Source: Paraburkholderia sp. CNPSo 3272 (GTDB lineage Bacteria > Pseudomonadota > Gammaproteobacteria > Burkholderiales > Burkholderiaceae). Taken from it: DNA of 64,000 nucleotides. A model generated the notes under the pieces. That model ran no database searches and was not told the origin of the DNA. It was given only the letters and a program-made list of their open reading frames with translations. Below, piece by piece: positions 48,443 through 57,505 of the stretch (within the stretch, counting starts at the first letter, position 1; each line of letters begins with the position of its first letter). A program made the translations under genes and the position numbers. The DNA lies in the NCBI RefSeq assembly GCF_024206495.1, contig NZ_JAMBPQ010000001.1, positions 62,001-126,000 of the forward strand, read 5' to 3'.

Positions 48443-48976
48443 GCGTCACCTCCTGGGGGGAACGGCCGCGCCCGCGAGCGAAAAGCGGCGTACGCAACGA
48501 ACGCGGCGAGCCGCGAAACGCCAGCTACGACGCTCCGCTCGCGTGCGGCGGATGGTCTGCTAGCAGTCTAGCGCGCTGCGCGTTGCCTTGCGCCGAGCAC
48601 ATGCATCGAACGGACCAGGTTTTATCCTGCTTGTCATCGCCAGCAATTTGCTTGCCGTGCGACAGCGAGCGGTTGCAGTCGACGAAGATCTCCTTTTGCG
48701 GTGCTCAGAGCCCATGGTTCGAGCTATTCGCAAACCTAGGCAAAACCGGGGAAACATCCGCCATGCGCTCTAGCGCGACCGATATCACATCCGACCGCAG
48801 CGGCCGGCGGGACGTTACAATGACGAGCTTTGCCGCGCACTGCAGGGAGCACTGCAGGGAGCACTGCAGGGAGCACTGCGGGGAGCACTGCGGGGTCTTG
48901 CACGCAAGCGCGCGACTGCGCCCTTTTTCATCCGATCGATCCGACGACGCCGTGCGTCGGCTTTGCCCGTCCTGCC
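48443..48976. other. Intergenic region upstream of serB
   Basis: This 534-base gap contains a minus-strand start region for the exported protein, a plus-strand -10-like TACAAT (48816-48821) without a good -35, and a 12-bp tandem repeat at 48837-48896 in what would be the serB leader. Base composition is lower in GC around 48600-48760 than in neighbouring genes, but no ORF there is convincing. Confidence 0.45.
48837..48896. repeat. 12-bp tandem repeat in the serB leader
   Basis: Five consecutive 12-base units of gcactgcaggga fill 60 bases: three exact, the last two with a single a-to-g change (plus a final t). The repeat lies 80 bases before the serB start and just after a -10-like TACAAT, so it would be in the 5' untranslated leader. 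Confidence 0.93.
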
Positions 48977-49816
48977 ATGAACCTCGTCATCCAGAGTCCC
49001 GCCCCGCTCGACACCGTCCATCACAAGCCGCTCCTCGGCCTCGCCCGCGGCAGCCGCCTCGCGCCGATCGACGCCCACGCGCTGCGCGTCGAGAACGCCG
49101 AGCCGGCCCAGCGCGCCGACCTCGAGGTCTACTGCGGCACGCATCAGCTCGACTATGCGTTCGTCGACGCCGGCCGCAAGCTGGCCGATTTCGGCCTGCT
49201 GGCGATGGACATGGACTCGACGCTCATCACGATCGAATGCATCGACGAAATCGCCGACTTCTGTGGCCTGAAGGCCGAGGTCGCGGCGATCACCGAAGCC
49301 TCGATGCGCGGCGAGATCAAGGACTTCAACGAGAGCCTCACGCGCCGCGTGGCGCTGCTCGAGGGGCTCGACGCGAGCGCCCTGGAGCGTGTGTACGAGG
49401 AACGTCTCCAGCTCTCGCCGGGCGCCGAGCAGATGCTCGCGGGCGCGAAGGCCGCGGGGCTAAAGACGCTGCTCGTCTCCGGCGGCTTCACGTTCTTCAC
49501 CGAGCGCCTGAAAGCGCGGCTCGGGCTTGACTACACGCGTGCGAACACGCTCGAAATCGTCGACGGCAAGCTCACGGGCCGCGTGACGGGCGAGATCGTC
49601 AACGCCGACCTGAAGGCGCGTACGCTCACCGAAACCTGTGCCGGAATCGGCATCGATCCGCGCCGCGCAATCGCGATCGGCGACGGCTCGAACGACCTCA
49701 AGATGATGGGCGTGGCCGGTTTGTCGGTCGCGTTCCGCGCCAAGCCGGTGGTGCGCGAGGCGGCGAGCGTCGCGTTCAACTTCGTCGGGCTCGACGGGCT
49801 GCTGCGTCTTTTCTGA
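48977..49816 (+). CDS. serB: Phosphoserine phosphatase
   Basis: A 279-residue HAD-superfamily enzyme that performs the last step of serine synthesis. The nucleophile motif is AMDMDSTLITIECIDEIADF, motif II lies in LLVSGGFTFF, the Lys in NADLKARTL and motif IV in AIAIGDGSNDLKMMG. It has a short N-terminal domain of about 70 residues. The ATG at 48977 (MNLVIQSPAPLD) is chosen over an in-frame extension that only translates the 12-bp tandem repeat. Confidence 0.95.
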   Translation: MNLVIQSPAPLDTVHHKPLLGLARGSRLAPIDAHALRVENAEPAQRADLEVYCGTHQLDYAFVDAGRKLADFGLLAMDMDSTLITIECIDEIADFCGLKAEVAAITEASMRGEIKDFNESLTRRVALLEGLDASALERVYEERLQLSPGAEQMLAGAKAAGLKTLLVSGGFTFFTERLKARLGLDYTRANTLEIVDGKLTGRVTGEIVNADLKARTLTETCAGIGIDPRRAIAIGDGSNDLKMMGVAGLSVAFRAKPVVREAASVAFNFVGLDGLLRLF

Positions 49817-49842
49817 TTCGGGTTTCGCAGCGGGCAGATACG

Positions 49843-49882
49843 CCAACGGCCGCTCGTGTCCTTGTGGACGCGAGCGGCCGTT
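49843..49882. terminator. 18-bp hairpin between convergent serB and metC
   Basis: The arms caacggccgctcgtgtcc (49843-49860) and ggacgcgagcggccgttg (49865-49882) pair over 18 bp with one G-T wobble around loop ttgt. No T-run follows on either strand. It occupies half of the 80-base gap between convergent genes, so a bidirectional termination or mRNA-end role is likely. Confidence 0.65.
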
Positions 49883-49896
49883 GTGGCTTGGGCGGA

Positions 49897-51102
49897 TTAT
49901 TCAGGCGTGCTTGTTTTTTCCGCGAGCCTTGCCAGCGAGCGCTCTATATCGGCGCGCAGATCGGCTTCGTCTTCGAGGCCGATGTAGAAACGCACCAGCG
50001 TGCCGCGATGCGGCCAGCTCGCAACCGTGCGCATCGAACCGACGTCGTACGGCATTGCCAGACTATGCGCCCCGCCCCAGCTCCAGCCCAGCGCGAAGAG
50101 TTCGAGCGACTCGCAGAACGTGTCGATCTGCGCCGCGCTATAGCGCTCGTCGAACACCACGGAAAAGAGACCGCCCGCGCCCGTGAAGTCGCGCTTGTAG
50201 AACTCGTGGCCCGGACAGTCTTCGAACGCCGGGTGCAGCATCGCCGCGATTTCGGGGCGCGTCTTGAGCCAGCCTGCGAGTGCGAGTGCGGTGCGGTCGT
50301 GCGCCTCGAAGCGCGCCTTCATGCTCGGCAGTGCGCGCAGCACGAGCGAGCAGTCGTCGACCGACACGCCAATGCCAAGCCGCATGCGCGCGGCCTTGAG
50401 CTTGAGATAGAGATCGCGGTCGGCGGTGATGGTCGCGCCCATCAGCACGTCGCTGCCGCCCGACTGATACTTGGTGAGCGCCTGCACCGAGATGTCGATT
50501 CCGTGCTCGAACGGCCTGAAGGCGAGGCCCGCCGACCACGTATTGTCGATGGCCGTCACGATGTTGCGCGCACGCGCCGCCGTCGTGATCGCGCGCACGT
50601 CGGGCACTTCCATCGTCACCGAGCCGGGCGCTTCCAGCCAGATCAGCTTCGTGTTCGGCTGGATCAGCTCCGCGATGCCCGCGCCGATCATCGGATCGTA
50701 ATAGCGCGCCGTTAGGCCGAAGTCTCGCGCGAGCCAGTCGCCATGGTCGCGGTTCGGCGAATAGACGTTATCGGGAATCAGCACGTCGTCGCCCGACTTC
50801 AGCAGTCCGAAGTAGACGTTCGAGATCGCCGAGAGGCCCGAGGGCTGCAGCAGCGCATGCTCGCCGCCCTCGATCTCGGCGAGGCGCTTTTGCAGCATGG
50901 CCGAGGTGGGCGTGGCATGCAGGCCGTAGCGCCATTGCGCGTCGTTGCGCCAGTCGAGCGCGCGCACCGAAGCGAGGTCGGGAAACACCACGGTCGACGC
51001 GCGCGTGACTGGCGCGGCAAACGACTCGAAGCCGGGCGTGAGGTCGTCTTGCGGGTGAACGATGCGCGTCTGCAATGCGCGGCTGGAGTCGGATTTGGTC
51101 AT
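49897..51102 (-). CDS. metC: Cystathionine beta-lyase
   Basis: A 401-residue PLP enzyme of the Cys/Met metabolism family that cleaves cystathionine to homocysteine. It has YGLHATPTSAMLQKRLAEIE, the aspartate region TAIDNTWSAGL, the Schiff-base Lys in SVQALTKYQSGGSDVLMGA and the terminal RFYIGLEDEADLRADIERS. The ATG at 51102 gives MTKSDSSRALQTRIVH. Full length. It sits 102 bases downstream of an exported protein gene on the same strand. Confidence 0.92.
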   Translation of the reverse strand: MTKSDSSRALQTRIVHPQDDLTPGFESFAAPVTRASTVVFPDLASVRALDWRNDAQWRYGLHATPTSAMLQKRLAEIEGGEHALLQPSGLSAISNVYFGLLKSGDDVLIPDNVYSPNRDHGDWLARDFGLTARYYDPMIGAGIAELIQPNTKLIWLEAPGSVTMEVPDVRAITTAARARNIVTAIDNTWSAGLAFRPFEHGIDISVQALTKYQSGGSDVLMGATITADRDLYLKLKAARMRLGIGVSVDDCSLVLRALPSMKARFEAHDRTALALAGWLKTRPEIAAMLHPAFEDCPGHEFYKRDFTGAGGLFSVVFDERYSAAQIDTFCESLELFALGWSWGGAHSLAMPYDVGSMRTVASWPHRGTLVRFYIGLEDEADLRADIERSLARLAEKTSTPE

Positions 51103-51204
51103 GTCGGAGCGAATTCGGATTAAGGCGCAATGACGTTGCGGCGCCCGGCTTGCGCAAGGGCGCGTTCAACGCCGCATACCGAAGAGTAACACCCGCAGCG
51201 GCGC

Positions 51205-51810
51205 TTACTGCCCGATGACGAGATTGCTCACGCCGTTCACGGCGTGCGCCCCGGTCGGAGTCGACGCGCTCGCGCTCGCCGCGCCGGTCGACACGGCCGG
51301 AGCCGCGGCGCCCGCCGCGAGCGGCTTCAGATCGAACGGCACCGGATGGGAATCGTCCGGGTCCATGCGGTCGCCCGAAAGCGAGCCGTCCTCGGCGAAC
51401 GTGCCCACCCAGTTGCCGGTGATGTGCGTGCCGTCGTTCGAGTCCTCGGCTTCGAGCGTCGCGTCGGCGCGGTCGCCGGCGATCAGGATCACCTCGCCGG
51501 TGTCCGTGAACTGGTATTCGCCATGCACGCCGGTCGGGTCGTCGTCGCCGGCCTTGGCGCCCAGGCGCATGACGATCTGGCGCTTGCCGAGCGTGCCGAC
51601 GTATTGCGGCAGCTTCGCGAACTCGGGGTTCGGCTTGAGCGCGGATTTGAGCGGCGGCTGCGTGCCTGCGTCCTGCGCGTGCGCCGCGAGCGGCAGCGCG
51701 AGGACCATGGCCGCCGCTGCCGCAGCCACGATCCAGCCGCGCGCCCTGCTGGCGCTGCCCCGCCGGGCGGCCGCGCGCGGCGGCCGCTGTGCTTGCGTCA
51801 ATACTTCCAT
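51205..51810 (-). CDS. Exported protein of unknown function
   Basis: A 201-residue protein with a long basic and hydrophobic N-terminus (RGWIVAAAAAAMVLALPLAAHAQD) that is a signal peptide. ATG 51810 is best spaced from the gaaggaagg ribosome site (51816 is the alternative). The mature domain (about residues 55-155) alternates beta-strand-like segments: KRQIVMRLGAKAGDDDPTG, GEVILIAGDRADATLEAEDS and GNWVGTFAEDGSLSGDRMD. The C-tail is Ala/Ser/Thr-rich. I recognise no family. It lies 60 bases after the thiolase gene. Confidence 0.7.
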   Translation of the reverse strand: MEVLTQAQRPPRAAARRGSASRARGWIVAAAAAAMVLALPLAAHAQDAGTQPPLKSALKPNPEFAKLPQYVGTLGKRQIVMRLGAKAGDDDPTGVHGEYQFTDTGEVILIAGDRADATLEAEDSNDGTHITGNWVGTFAEDGSLSGDRMDPDDSHPVPFDLKPLAAGAAAPAVSTGAASASASTPTGAHAVNGVSNLVIGQ

Positions 51811-51870
51811 CTGCATCCTTCCTTCACTTGCGCAGCGGTCTTGCGCAAAGCCGCGCGTCACGAGTCGGCG

Positions 51871-53055
51871 TCAAATCCGTTCGAAGATGGCCGCAATACC
51901 CTGGCCGCCGCCGATGCACATCGTCACAAGCGCGTAGCGGCCGCCGATACGCTGCAGTTCATAAAGCGCCTTCACGGTGATGAGCGCACCGGTCGCGCCA
52001 ATCGGGTGGCCGAGCGAGATGCCCGAGCCGTTCGGATTAACCTTGGCCGGGTCGAGCCGAAGCTCTTGCGACACCGCGCAGGCCTGCGCCGCGAAGGCTT
52101 CGTTGGCTTCGATCACGTCGAGGTCGCTGACCTTGAGACCCGCACGCTCAAGCGCCTTCTGCGTGGCCGGCACGGGGCCGATGCCCATGTACGCCGGATC
52201 GACGCCCGCGTGCGCGTACGAGACGAGGCGCGCGAGCGGCTTCACGCCGCGCGCGCGGGCAGCGTCCGCGCTCATCAGCAGCACCGCGGCAGCGGCGTCG
52301 TTGATGCCCGACGCGTTGCCCGCCGTGACCGTGCCGTTCTCCTTCGCGAACACGGGCTTGAGCTTCGAGAAGTCCTCGAGCGTGGCGCCGTGGCGCACGT
52401 GCTCGTCGGCGTCGAACAGCACTTCGCCCTTCTTCGACTTGATCGCGACGGGCAGGATCTGATCCTTGAAGCGGCCTTCGGCGATCGCGCGCTCGGCGCG
52501 GCGATGGGATTCGAGCGCGAGCGCATCTTGCGCCTCACGAGTGATGCCGAACTTCTTCGCGACGTTTTCCGCCGTCACGCCCATGTGGATCGTCTGGAAC
52601 GGGTCGTGCAGCGCGCCGATTATCATGTCGACGAGTTGCGTGTCGCCCATGCGCTGGCCGAAACGCGCGGCCGGCATCGAGTACGGCGCGCGGCTCATGT
52701 TTTCCGCGCCGCCGCCGATCGCGATGTCAGCGTCGCCGAGCAGAATGGTTTGCGCCGCCGAAACGATCGCCTGCAGACCCGAGCCGCACAGGCGGTTCAC
52801 GGTCAACGCCGGCGCGTGCTGGGCAACGCCGCCGTTGATGGCGGCCACGCGGGCAAGGTACATGTCCTTCGGCTCCGTGTGCACGACGTTGCCGAACACC
52901 ACGTGGCCCACCGCGTCGCCTTCCACGTTCGCGCGCGAGAGCACTTCGCGCACCACGCGTGCGCCGAGATCCGTCGGCGAGAAGTCCTTCAGGCTGCCGC
53001 CGAAGTCGCCGATTGCCGTGCGCACACCGCTTGCCACCACTACTTCGCGTTCCAT
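51871..53055 (-). CDS. Acetyl-CoA acetyltransferase / 3-ketothiolase (BktB-like)
   Basis: A 394-residue thiolase. The acyl-enzyme Cys90 is in TVNRLCGSGLQAIVSAA, His in SGISLGHPIGATGAL and the second Cys in MCIGGGQG. It is a paralogue of PhaA in the same window but clearly distinct. In Cupriavidus, BktB-type thiolases accept longer or odd-chain acyl-CoAs for PHA precursors; the same use here is inferred from resemblance and location near pha genes. The ATG at 53055 follows a gaggag ribosome site. It lies downstream of the frameshifted kdgK. Confidence 0.88.
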   Translation of the reverse strand: MEREVVVASGVRTAIGDFGGSLKDFSPTDLGARVVREVLSRANVEGDAVGHVVFGNVVHTEPKDMYLARVAAINGGVAQHAPALTVNRLCGSGLQAIVSAAQTILLGDADIAIGGGAENMSRAPYSMPAARFGQRMGDTQLVDMIIGALHDPFQTIHMGVTAENVAKKFGITREAQDALALESHRRAERAIAEGRFKDQILPVAIKSKKGEVLFDADEHVRHGATLEDFSKLKPVFAKENGTVTAGNASGINDAAAAVLLMSADAARARGVKPLARLVSYAHAGVDPAYMGIGPVPATQKALERAGLKVSDLDVIEANEAFAAQACAVSQELRLDPAKVNPNGSGISLGHPIGATGALITVKALYELQRIGGRYALVTMCIGGGQGIAAIFERI

Positions 53056-53092
53056 GGTCTTGCTCCTCGTCTTCCTGAATGGATGAATCTTG

Positions 53093-54041
53093 TTATTGAT
53101 GCGCTTCGCTTGCGCGCTGCGTGGCAAGCAAGCGCTTGACGTCCTCGCGATGCGGGATCGGTGCAACCGCGCCAAAACCCAGCGTCGAAAGCGCGGCGGC
53201 CGCGTTCGCATAGCGCGCGGCCGCGAACGGATCGTCGCCGGCCGCGAGCCGCGCGACGAATGCGCCGCCGAAGCAGTCGCCCGCGCCCGTGGCGTCCACG
53301 GCAGCGACCACATGCCCCGGCACGACGCGCCGCTCGTCGGGCGTCGCCACATAGGCGCCGTCCTTGCCCAGCTTCAACGCCACTACCCGGGCACCGCGCG
53401 CGAGCAGGTACGAGGATCGCATCACGGTCGTCGAGGCCTGTGAGCACCGCCACGTCGTCCCAGCTGGGCAGGCAGATATCGGTCAGTCGCAGCACCTCGT
53501 TCATCACAGCGCGCGCTCGCGCGAGCGGCCACAGTTTCAGGCGCAGATTGGTGTCGAAGCTCACGCGCACGCCGTTGGCGCGCGCATGCTCGACGGCGGC
53601 GAGCGCCGCGTCGCAGGCGCTGTCACTGATCGCCACGCTGATGCCCGAAAGATGCAGCATACGCGCAGCCGCGATGATGTCGAGCGGCAGGTCGCGCGGC
53701 GTGTAACGGCTCGCGGCCGAGCCCTTGCGCAGATAGTCGAAGGCATGGCCGGGCGGGCCATGCGAGACGAAGTAGACGCCCGTGGGCGCCGTGGCGTCCA
53801 CCCGAACCGTCGAGGTATCGACGCCTTCGCGCGTCCACAGGTCGATCAGGAGACGTCCGAAATGATCGTCGCCGACGGCCGAGACGAAGCCCGTACGTGC
53901 GCCCTGGCGAGCCGCCGCGATGGCGAAGTTCGACGTGTCGCCGCCAAAGCCCTGCAAGTACTCGGGACGGTCTTTCGACGCCTGGTTGAACTCGACCATG
54001 GCCTCGCCATAAGCGAGGACTTGCGCAGCGACGCTCGTCAT
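53093..54041 (-). pseudogene. kdgK: 2-keto-3-deoxygluconate kinase, PfkB family, disrupted by a frameshift
   Basis: The N-terminal two thirds read MTSVAAQVLAYGEAMVEFNQ through FGGDTSNFAIAAARQGAR, LHLSGISVAISD and VAVLTGLDDRDAIL in one frame from ATG 54041. Sense then jumps to another frame, which continues YLLARGARVVALKLGKDGAY and the ATP-site motif VDATGAGDCFGG, ending at 53093. The break is near 53411: CTCGTAC would need two more bases, or one fewer, to restore the frame. Left as it is, the protein loses its catalytic Asp. It could be a true pseudogene or a base-calling error. It lies five bases after rimO. Confidence 0.85.
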
Positions 54042-54046
54042 GCCGC

Positions 54047-55438
54047 TCAGACCTCGCCCCAGAGATCGTGGCCGTCCGCGCCGGTGATCTTCACTGAAAC
54101 GAAATCGCCGACCTTGTAGCGCTTCGACGCCTTGGTCGCCGGCGCGACATACACCACGCCGTCGATCTCGGGGGCGTCCGCCGCGGTGCGGCCAATGCCG
54201 CCATCGACGTTGATCTCGTCGATCAGCACCTTGAGGGTCTTGCCCACCTTGCGCTGGATGCGCTTGGCCGAGACCTGCTCCGCCACTTCCATGAAGCGCG
54301 CGCGGCGTTCCTCGCGCACGTCGTCGGGCAACGCGCCGTCGAGTTCGTTCGCCGTTGCGCCTTCGACCGGCGAATAGGCGAAGCACCCCACGCGGTCCAG
54401 TTCGGCCTCGCGGATGAAGTCGAGCAGCGTTTCGAACTGCGCTTCGGTCTCGCCGGGGAACCCGGCGATGAACGTGCTGCGGATCGTGAGATCGGGGCAC
54501 ATTTCGCGCCAGGCCTTCACGCGCTCCATGACCTTCTCCGCGTTCGCGGGACGCTTCATGCGCTTGAGCACTTCAGGATGCGCGTGCTGGAACGGCACAT
54601 CGAGATACGGCAGCACGTGACCCTTGAACGGTCCTTCGGCCATCATCGGAATGACTTCGTCTACGCTCGGATACGGGTAGACGTAGTGCAGGCGCACCCA
54701 GGCGCCATATTGCGCGGCCAGCTCGCCCAGCGCGGCGACGAGGTCGGTCATGCGCGTCTTGATCGGCTTGCCGTTCCAGAAACCGGTGCGGTACTTCACG
54801 TCCACGCCGTAAGCGCTCGTGTCCTGCGAAATGACGAGCAGCTCCTTCACGCCGGACTTGAAGAGGTTTTCCGCTTCGAGCATGACCTCGGCGACCGGGC
54901 GCGACACGAGGTCGCCGCGCATCGACGGGATGATGCAGAACGTGCAGCGGTGATTGCAGCCTTCGGAGATCTTCAGGTACGCGTAGTGGCGCGGCGTGAG
55001 CTTGATGCCCGCAGCCGGCACGAGGTCGACGAACGGATCGTGCGGCTTAGGCAGGTGGCTGTGCACGGCCTGCATGACCTCGCCCACGGCGTGCGGGCCC
55101 GTCACGGCGAGCACCTTCGGATGAACTTCCTCGATCAGGTTCGAGCCGCTCGCGCTCGCTTTCTTGCCGAGACAGCCTGTGACGATCACCTTGCCATTTT
55201 CGGAAAGCGCTTCGCCGATGGCGTCGAGACTCTCTTGCACCGCTTCGTCGATGAAGCCGCAGGTGTTGACGACCACGAGATCCGCACCGTCGTAAGACCC
55301 CGAGATCTCGTAACCCTCGGCGCGCAGCTGGGTAATGATCTGCTCGGAGTCGACAAGCGCCTTCGGGCAGCCGAGGGAAACCATCCCGACGCGCGGAGCA
55401 GGATTGCGGGAGGTCGTTGATTCAACAGGGTTTTTCAC
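54047..55438 (-). CDS. rimO: Ribosomal protein S12 methylthiotransferase
   Basis: A 463-residue radical-SAM enzyme that methylthiolates an Asp of ribosomal protein S12. The N-terminal UPF0004 domain has [16 protein letters not shown] and [12 protein letters not shown], and a third cluster Cys in [10 protein letters not shown]. The radical-SAM cluster is [19 protein letters not shown] and the TRAM domain forms the C-terminus. The GTG at 55438 ([11 protein letters not shown]) is the likely start. The downstream kdgK starts five bases after the stop, so the two are co-transcribed. Confidence 0.95.
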   Translation of the reverse strand: MKNPVESTTSRNPAPRVGMVSLGCPKALVDSEQIITQLRAEGYEISGSYDGADLVVVNTCGFIDEAVQESLDAIGEALSENGKVIVTGCLGKKASASGSNLIEEVHPKVLAVTGPHAVGEVMQAVHSHLPKPHDPFVDLVPAAGIKLTPRHYAYLKISEGCNHRCTFCIIPSMRGDLVSRPVAEVMLEAENLFKSGVKELLVISQDTSAYGVDVKYRTGFWNGKPIKTRMTDLVAALGELAAQYGAWVRLHYVYPYPSVDEVIPMMAEGPFKGHVLPYLDVPFQHAHPEVLKRMKRPANAEKVMERVKAWREMCPDLTIRSTFIAGFPGETEAQFETLLDFIREAELDRVGCFAYSPVEGATANELDGALPDDVREERRARFMEVAEQVSAKRIQRKVGKTLKVLIDEINVDGGIGRTAADAPEIDGVVYVAPATKASKRYKVGDFVSVKITGADGHDLWGEV

Positions 55439-55568
55439 GTGTACGTCCGGATGTGGGGCGCAGGGCGAGGTAGCGCCGCGCAAGGGTCAAGCCAATCCGC
55501 CATTTTAACCGGTTGGCGTATCCTGCGGCGCAGCATGGTGGGTGCGCGCGTCCGTAGCGCGGGGTCGG

Positions 55569-55772
55569 ATGGGATCTGGACAGACCGCCGCGGCGCTAGC
55601 GCGTGCGAGCGCCGGCCTCTCACAGAGCGCGTTCGCGGCACTGCTTGGCGTTTCGACGCGCACGCTGCAGGACTGGGAGCAAGGCCGGCGCCAGCCCACC
55701 GGAGCCGCACAATCGCTTTTGCGGGTGGCCGTGGCGCACCCCGAAGCCTTGCGCGACCTGCAAAGCGCCTGA
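55569..55772 (+). CDS. Short XRE-family HTH protein, orphan NadS-like antitoxin or remnant
   Basis: A 67-residue protein that is essentially one helix-turn-helix: LARASAGLSQSAFAALLGVS, then TRTLQDWEQGRRQPTGAAQ, then a final helix. The pattern matches the C-terminal half of NadS/HigA-type antitoxins, which are normally about 90-110 residues and paired with a RelE-like toxin. No toxin gene is adjacent and the usual N-terminal half is missing. It could be a minimal regulator, or the remains of a toxin-antitoxin pair. It is divergent from rimO and convergent with phaR. Confidence 0.65.
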   Translation: MGSGQTAAALARASAGLSQSAFAALLGVSTRTLQDWEQGRRQPTGAAQSLLRVAVAHPEALRDLQSA

Positions 55773-55915
55773 AAACAAATGAGGCCGGCGGCATTGCGCC
55801 CGCTGCCTCGCAAAGCGTGGCGCCCGCGTGGCAACGCGCCGCCACGGCGCGCTGGGTATGCGAGAGCGCGCCGCGACCTGGCGGCGCGCGCCACCCGCCG
55901 TGTGCGCCGCGCCGC

Positions 55916-56521
55916 TTACTTCTTCTCTTCCTCGCCGCCCTCGGGCGCGCCCTGCGCCGGCGCCGCCGCGCCGCCCGGCGGCACGGGCTTGAACGGGAAG
56001 CTGCTGAACATGTTCTTCGCCTGGTTCTGCATCTGCTCCTGCATCTGCACGAACATGTTCTTCGACTGCTCGATGTAGCTCGTCATCATGCCTTGCATCA
56101 TCGGCGCCTGCATGTTCATGAACTGCGACCAGACCTCGGGATTCATCGCGTTGCCTTCGTAAAGGCTCTTCGACTGATCCGCAAGCTTGTTCTGGATGTC
56201 GATGAATGCCTGGATGTTCTTTTCCAGGTAAGTGCCCATCATGCCCTGCATCGCATGACCATAGAAACGGATGATCTGCGACAGCATCGATGACGAGAAC
56301 ATCGGCAGACCGCCGCTTTCCTCTTCGAGAATGATCTGCAGCAGGATGCTGCGCGTCAGATCCTCGTTGGTCTTCGCGTCGATGACCTTGAACTCCTCCT
56401 GCTCCAGCACGAGTTGCTTCACGTCCGTCAACGTGATGTACGTGCTCGTCTCCGTGTCGTACAACCGACGATTCGGATATTTCTTGATGAGACGTTCGGC
56501 GGTTTTCTTTGTAGTCGTCAT
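55916..56521 (-). CDS. phaR: Polyhydroxyalkanoate synthesis repressor
   Basis: A 201-residue regulator that binds DNA and PHA granules and derepresses phasin genes when polymer is made. The N-terminal PHB_acc domain (RLIKKYPNRRLYDTETSTYI) is diagnostic, followed by repeated segments DLTRSILLQIILEEESGG and SQIIRFYGHAMQGMMGTYL. The C-terminal part is Met/Gln-rich (MFVQMQEQMQNQAKNMF) and ends with a Pro/Gly/Glu tail. It lies downstream of phaB, the standard order. Confidence 0.95.
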   Translation of the reverse strand: MTTTKKTAERLIKKYPNRRLYDTETSTYITLTDVKQLVLEQEEFKVIDAKTNEDLTRSILLQIILEEESGGLPMFSSSMLSQIIRFYGHAMQGMMGTYLEKNIQAFIDIQNKLADQSKSLYEGNAMNPEVWSQFMNMQAPMMQGMMTSYIEQSKNMFVQMQEQMQNQAKNMFSSFPFKPVPPGGAAAPAQGAPEGGEEEKK

Positions 56522-56667
56522 GTGTCGCCCTTGTTAGCGCCAACGCGCGGCGGCCATTGCCGTCGCGCGTTGGTCTAGCCCGGAAACGGCCTGCCCCGGT
56601 GAGCAAACAGGCCAGCTGCCGTCCTCGATCCCGGCTTCGCGCCCCTGCAGGCGCGCTGCGCTCAGGA

Positions 56668-57408
56668 TCAGCCCATGTGCAACCCGCCATTCAGCGAGAA
56701 GTCAGCACCGGTTGCAAAGCCTGACTCGTCGGACGCGAGCCACGCCACGATCGACGCGATTTCCTCGGGCGCGCCGAGACGGCGCACGGGAATCGTCGCG
56801 ACGATCTTTTCCAGCACGTCGGGACGGATGGACTTCACCATGTCCGTGCCGATATAGCCCGGCGAGACGGTGTTGACCGTCACGCCCTTGGTCGCCACTT
56901 CCTGGGCCAGCGCCATCGTGAAGCCGTGAATGCCGGCCTTGGCCGTGGAATAGTTGGTCTGCCCGAACTGGCCCTTCTGGCCGTTCACCGACGAAATATT
57001 GATGATGCGGCCCCAGCCGCGCTCGACCATGCCGTCGATCACTTGCTTCGTGACGTTGAAGAGGCTCGTGAGGTTGGTGTCGATCACGGCCGTCCAGTCT
57101 TCGCGCGTCATCTTGCGGAAGACGACGTCGCGCGTAATGCCGGCGTTGTTCACGAGCACGTCGATTTCACCGACCTCGGCCTTGACCTTGTCGAACGCCT
57201 GGCGCGTCGAATCCCAGTCGCCCACATTGCCTTCCGAGGCCACGAAGTCGAAACCGAGCGCCTTCTGATCTTCCAGCCACTTCACGCGGCGCGGCGAATG
57301 CGGGCCGCAGCCGGCGACCACCTTGAAACCCTGTTTGGCGAGGCGCTGGCAAATGCCCGTGCCGATGCCGCCCATCCCGCCCGTTACATACGCAATACGC
57401 TCTGACAT
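56668..57408 (-). CDS. phaB: Acetoacetyl-CoA reductase (NADPH)
   Basis: A 246-residue short-chain dehydrogenase that reduces acetoacetyl-CoA to (R)-3-hydroxybutyryl-CoA. The cofactor motif TGGMGGIGTGIC is at the N-terminus, NNAG in VLVNNAGITRD, the catalytic Ser in NISSVNGQKG and Tyr-Lys in NYSTAKAG. The ATG at 57408 (MSERIAYVTGG) is the family start. It lies 97 bases after phaA. Confidence 0.95.
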   Translation of the reverse strand: MSERIAYVTGGMGGIGTGICQRLAKQGFKVVAGCGPHSPRRVKWLEDQKALGFDFVASEGNVGDWDSTRQAFDKVKAEVGEIDVLVNNAGITRDVVFRKMTREDWTAVIDTNLTSLFNVTKQVIDGMVERGWGRIINISSVNGQKGQFGQTNYSTAKAGIHGFTMALAQEVATKGVTVNTVSPGYIGTDMVKSIRPDVLEKIVATIPVRRLGAPEEIASIVAWLASDESGFATGADFSLNGGLHMG

Positions 57409-57505
57409 AAACCACACTCCATTATCGTTTTCCGGCTGCGCCGTTCGCGGTTATTGGTCGCCCCGCTGGTCACGAGCGCCGGAGCGGTCCGCTCCGGCAG
57501 TGACA

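Noticed and set aside
48830..48976. N-terminal extension of serB through the 12-bp repeat
   Set aside because: The extra residues only translate the tandem repeat (Ala-Gly-Ser-Thr pattern) and the ATG at 48977 gives the family start, so the extension was not annotated.
51000..51204. Possible SAM or methionine riboswitch upstream of metC
   Set aside because: Only about 100 bases separate metC from the upstream gene and I see no stem set or conserved core of a known riboswitch.
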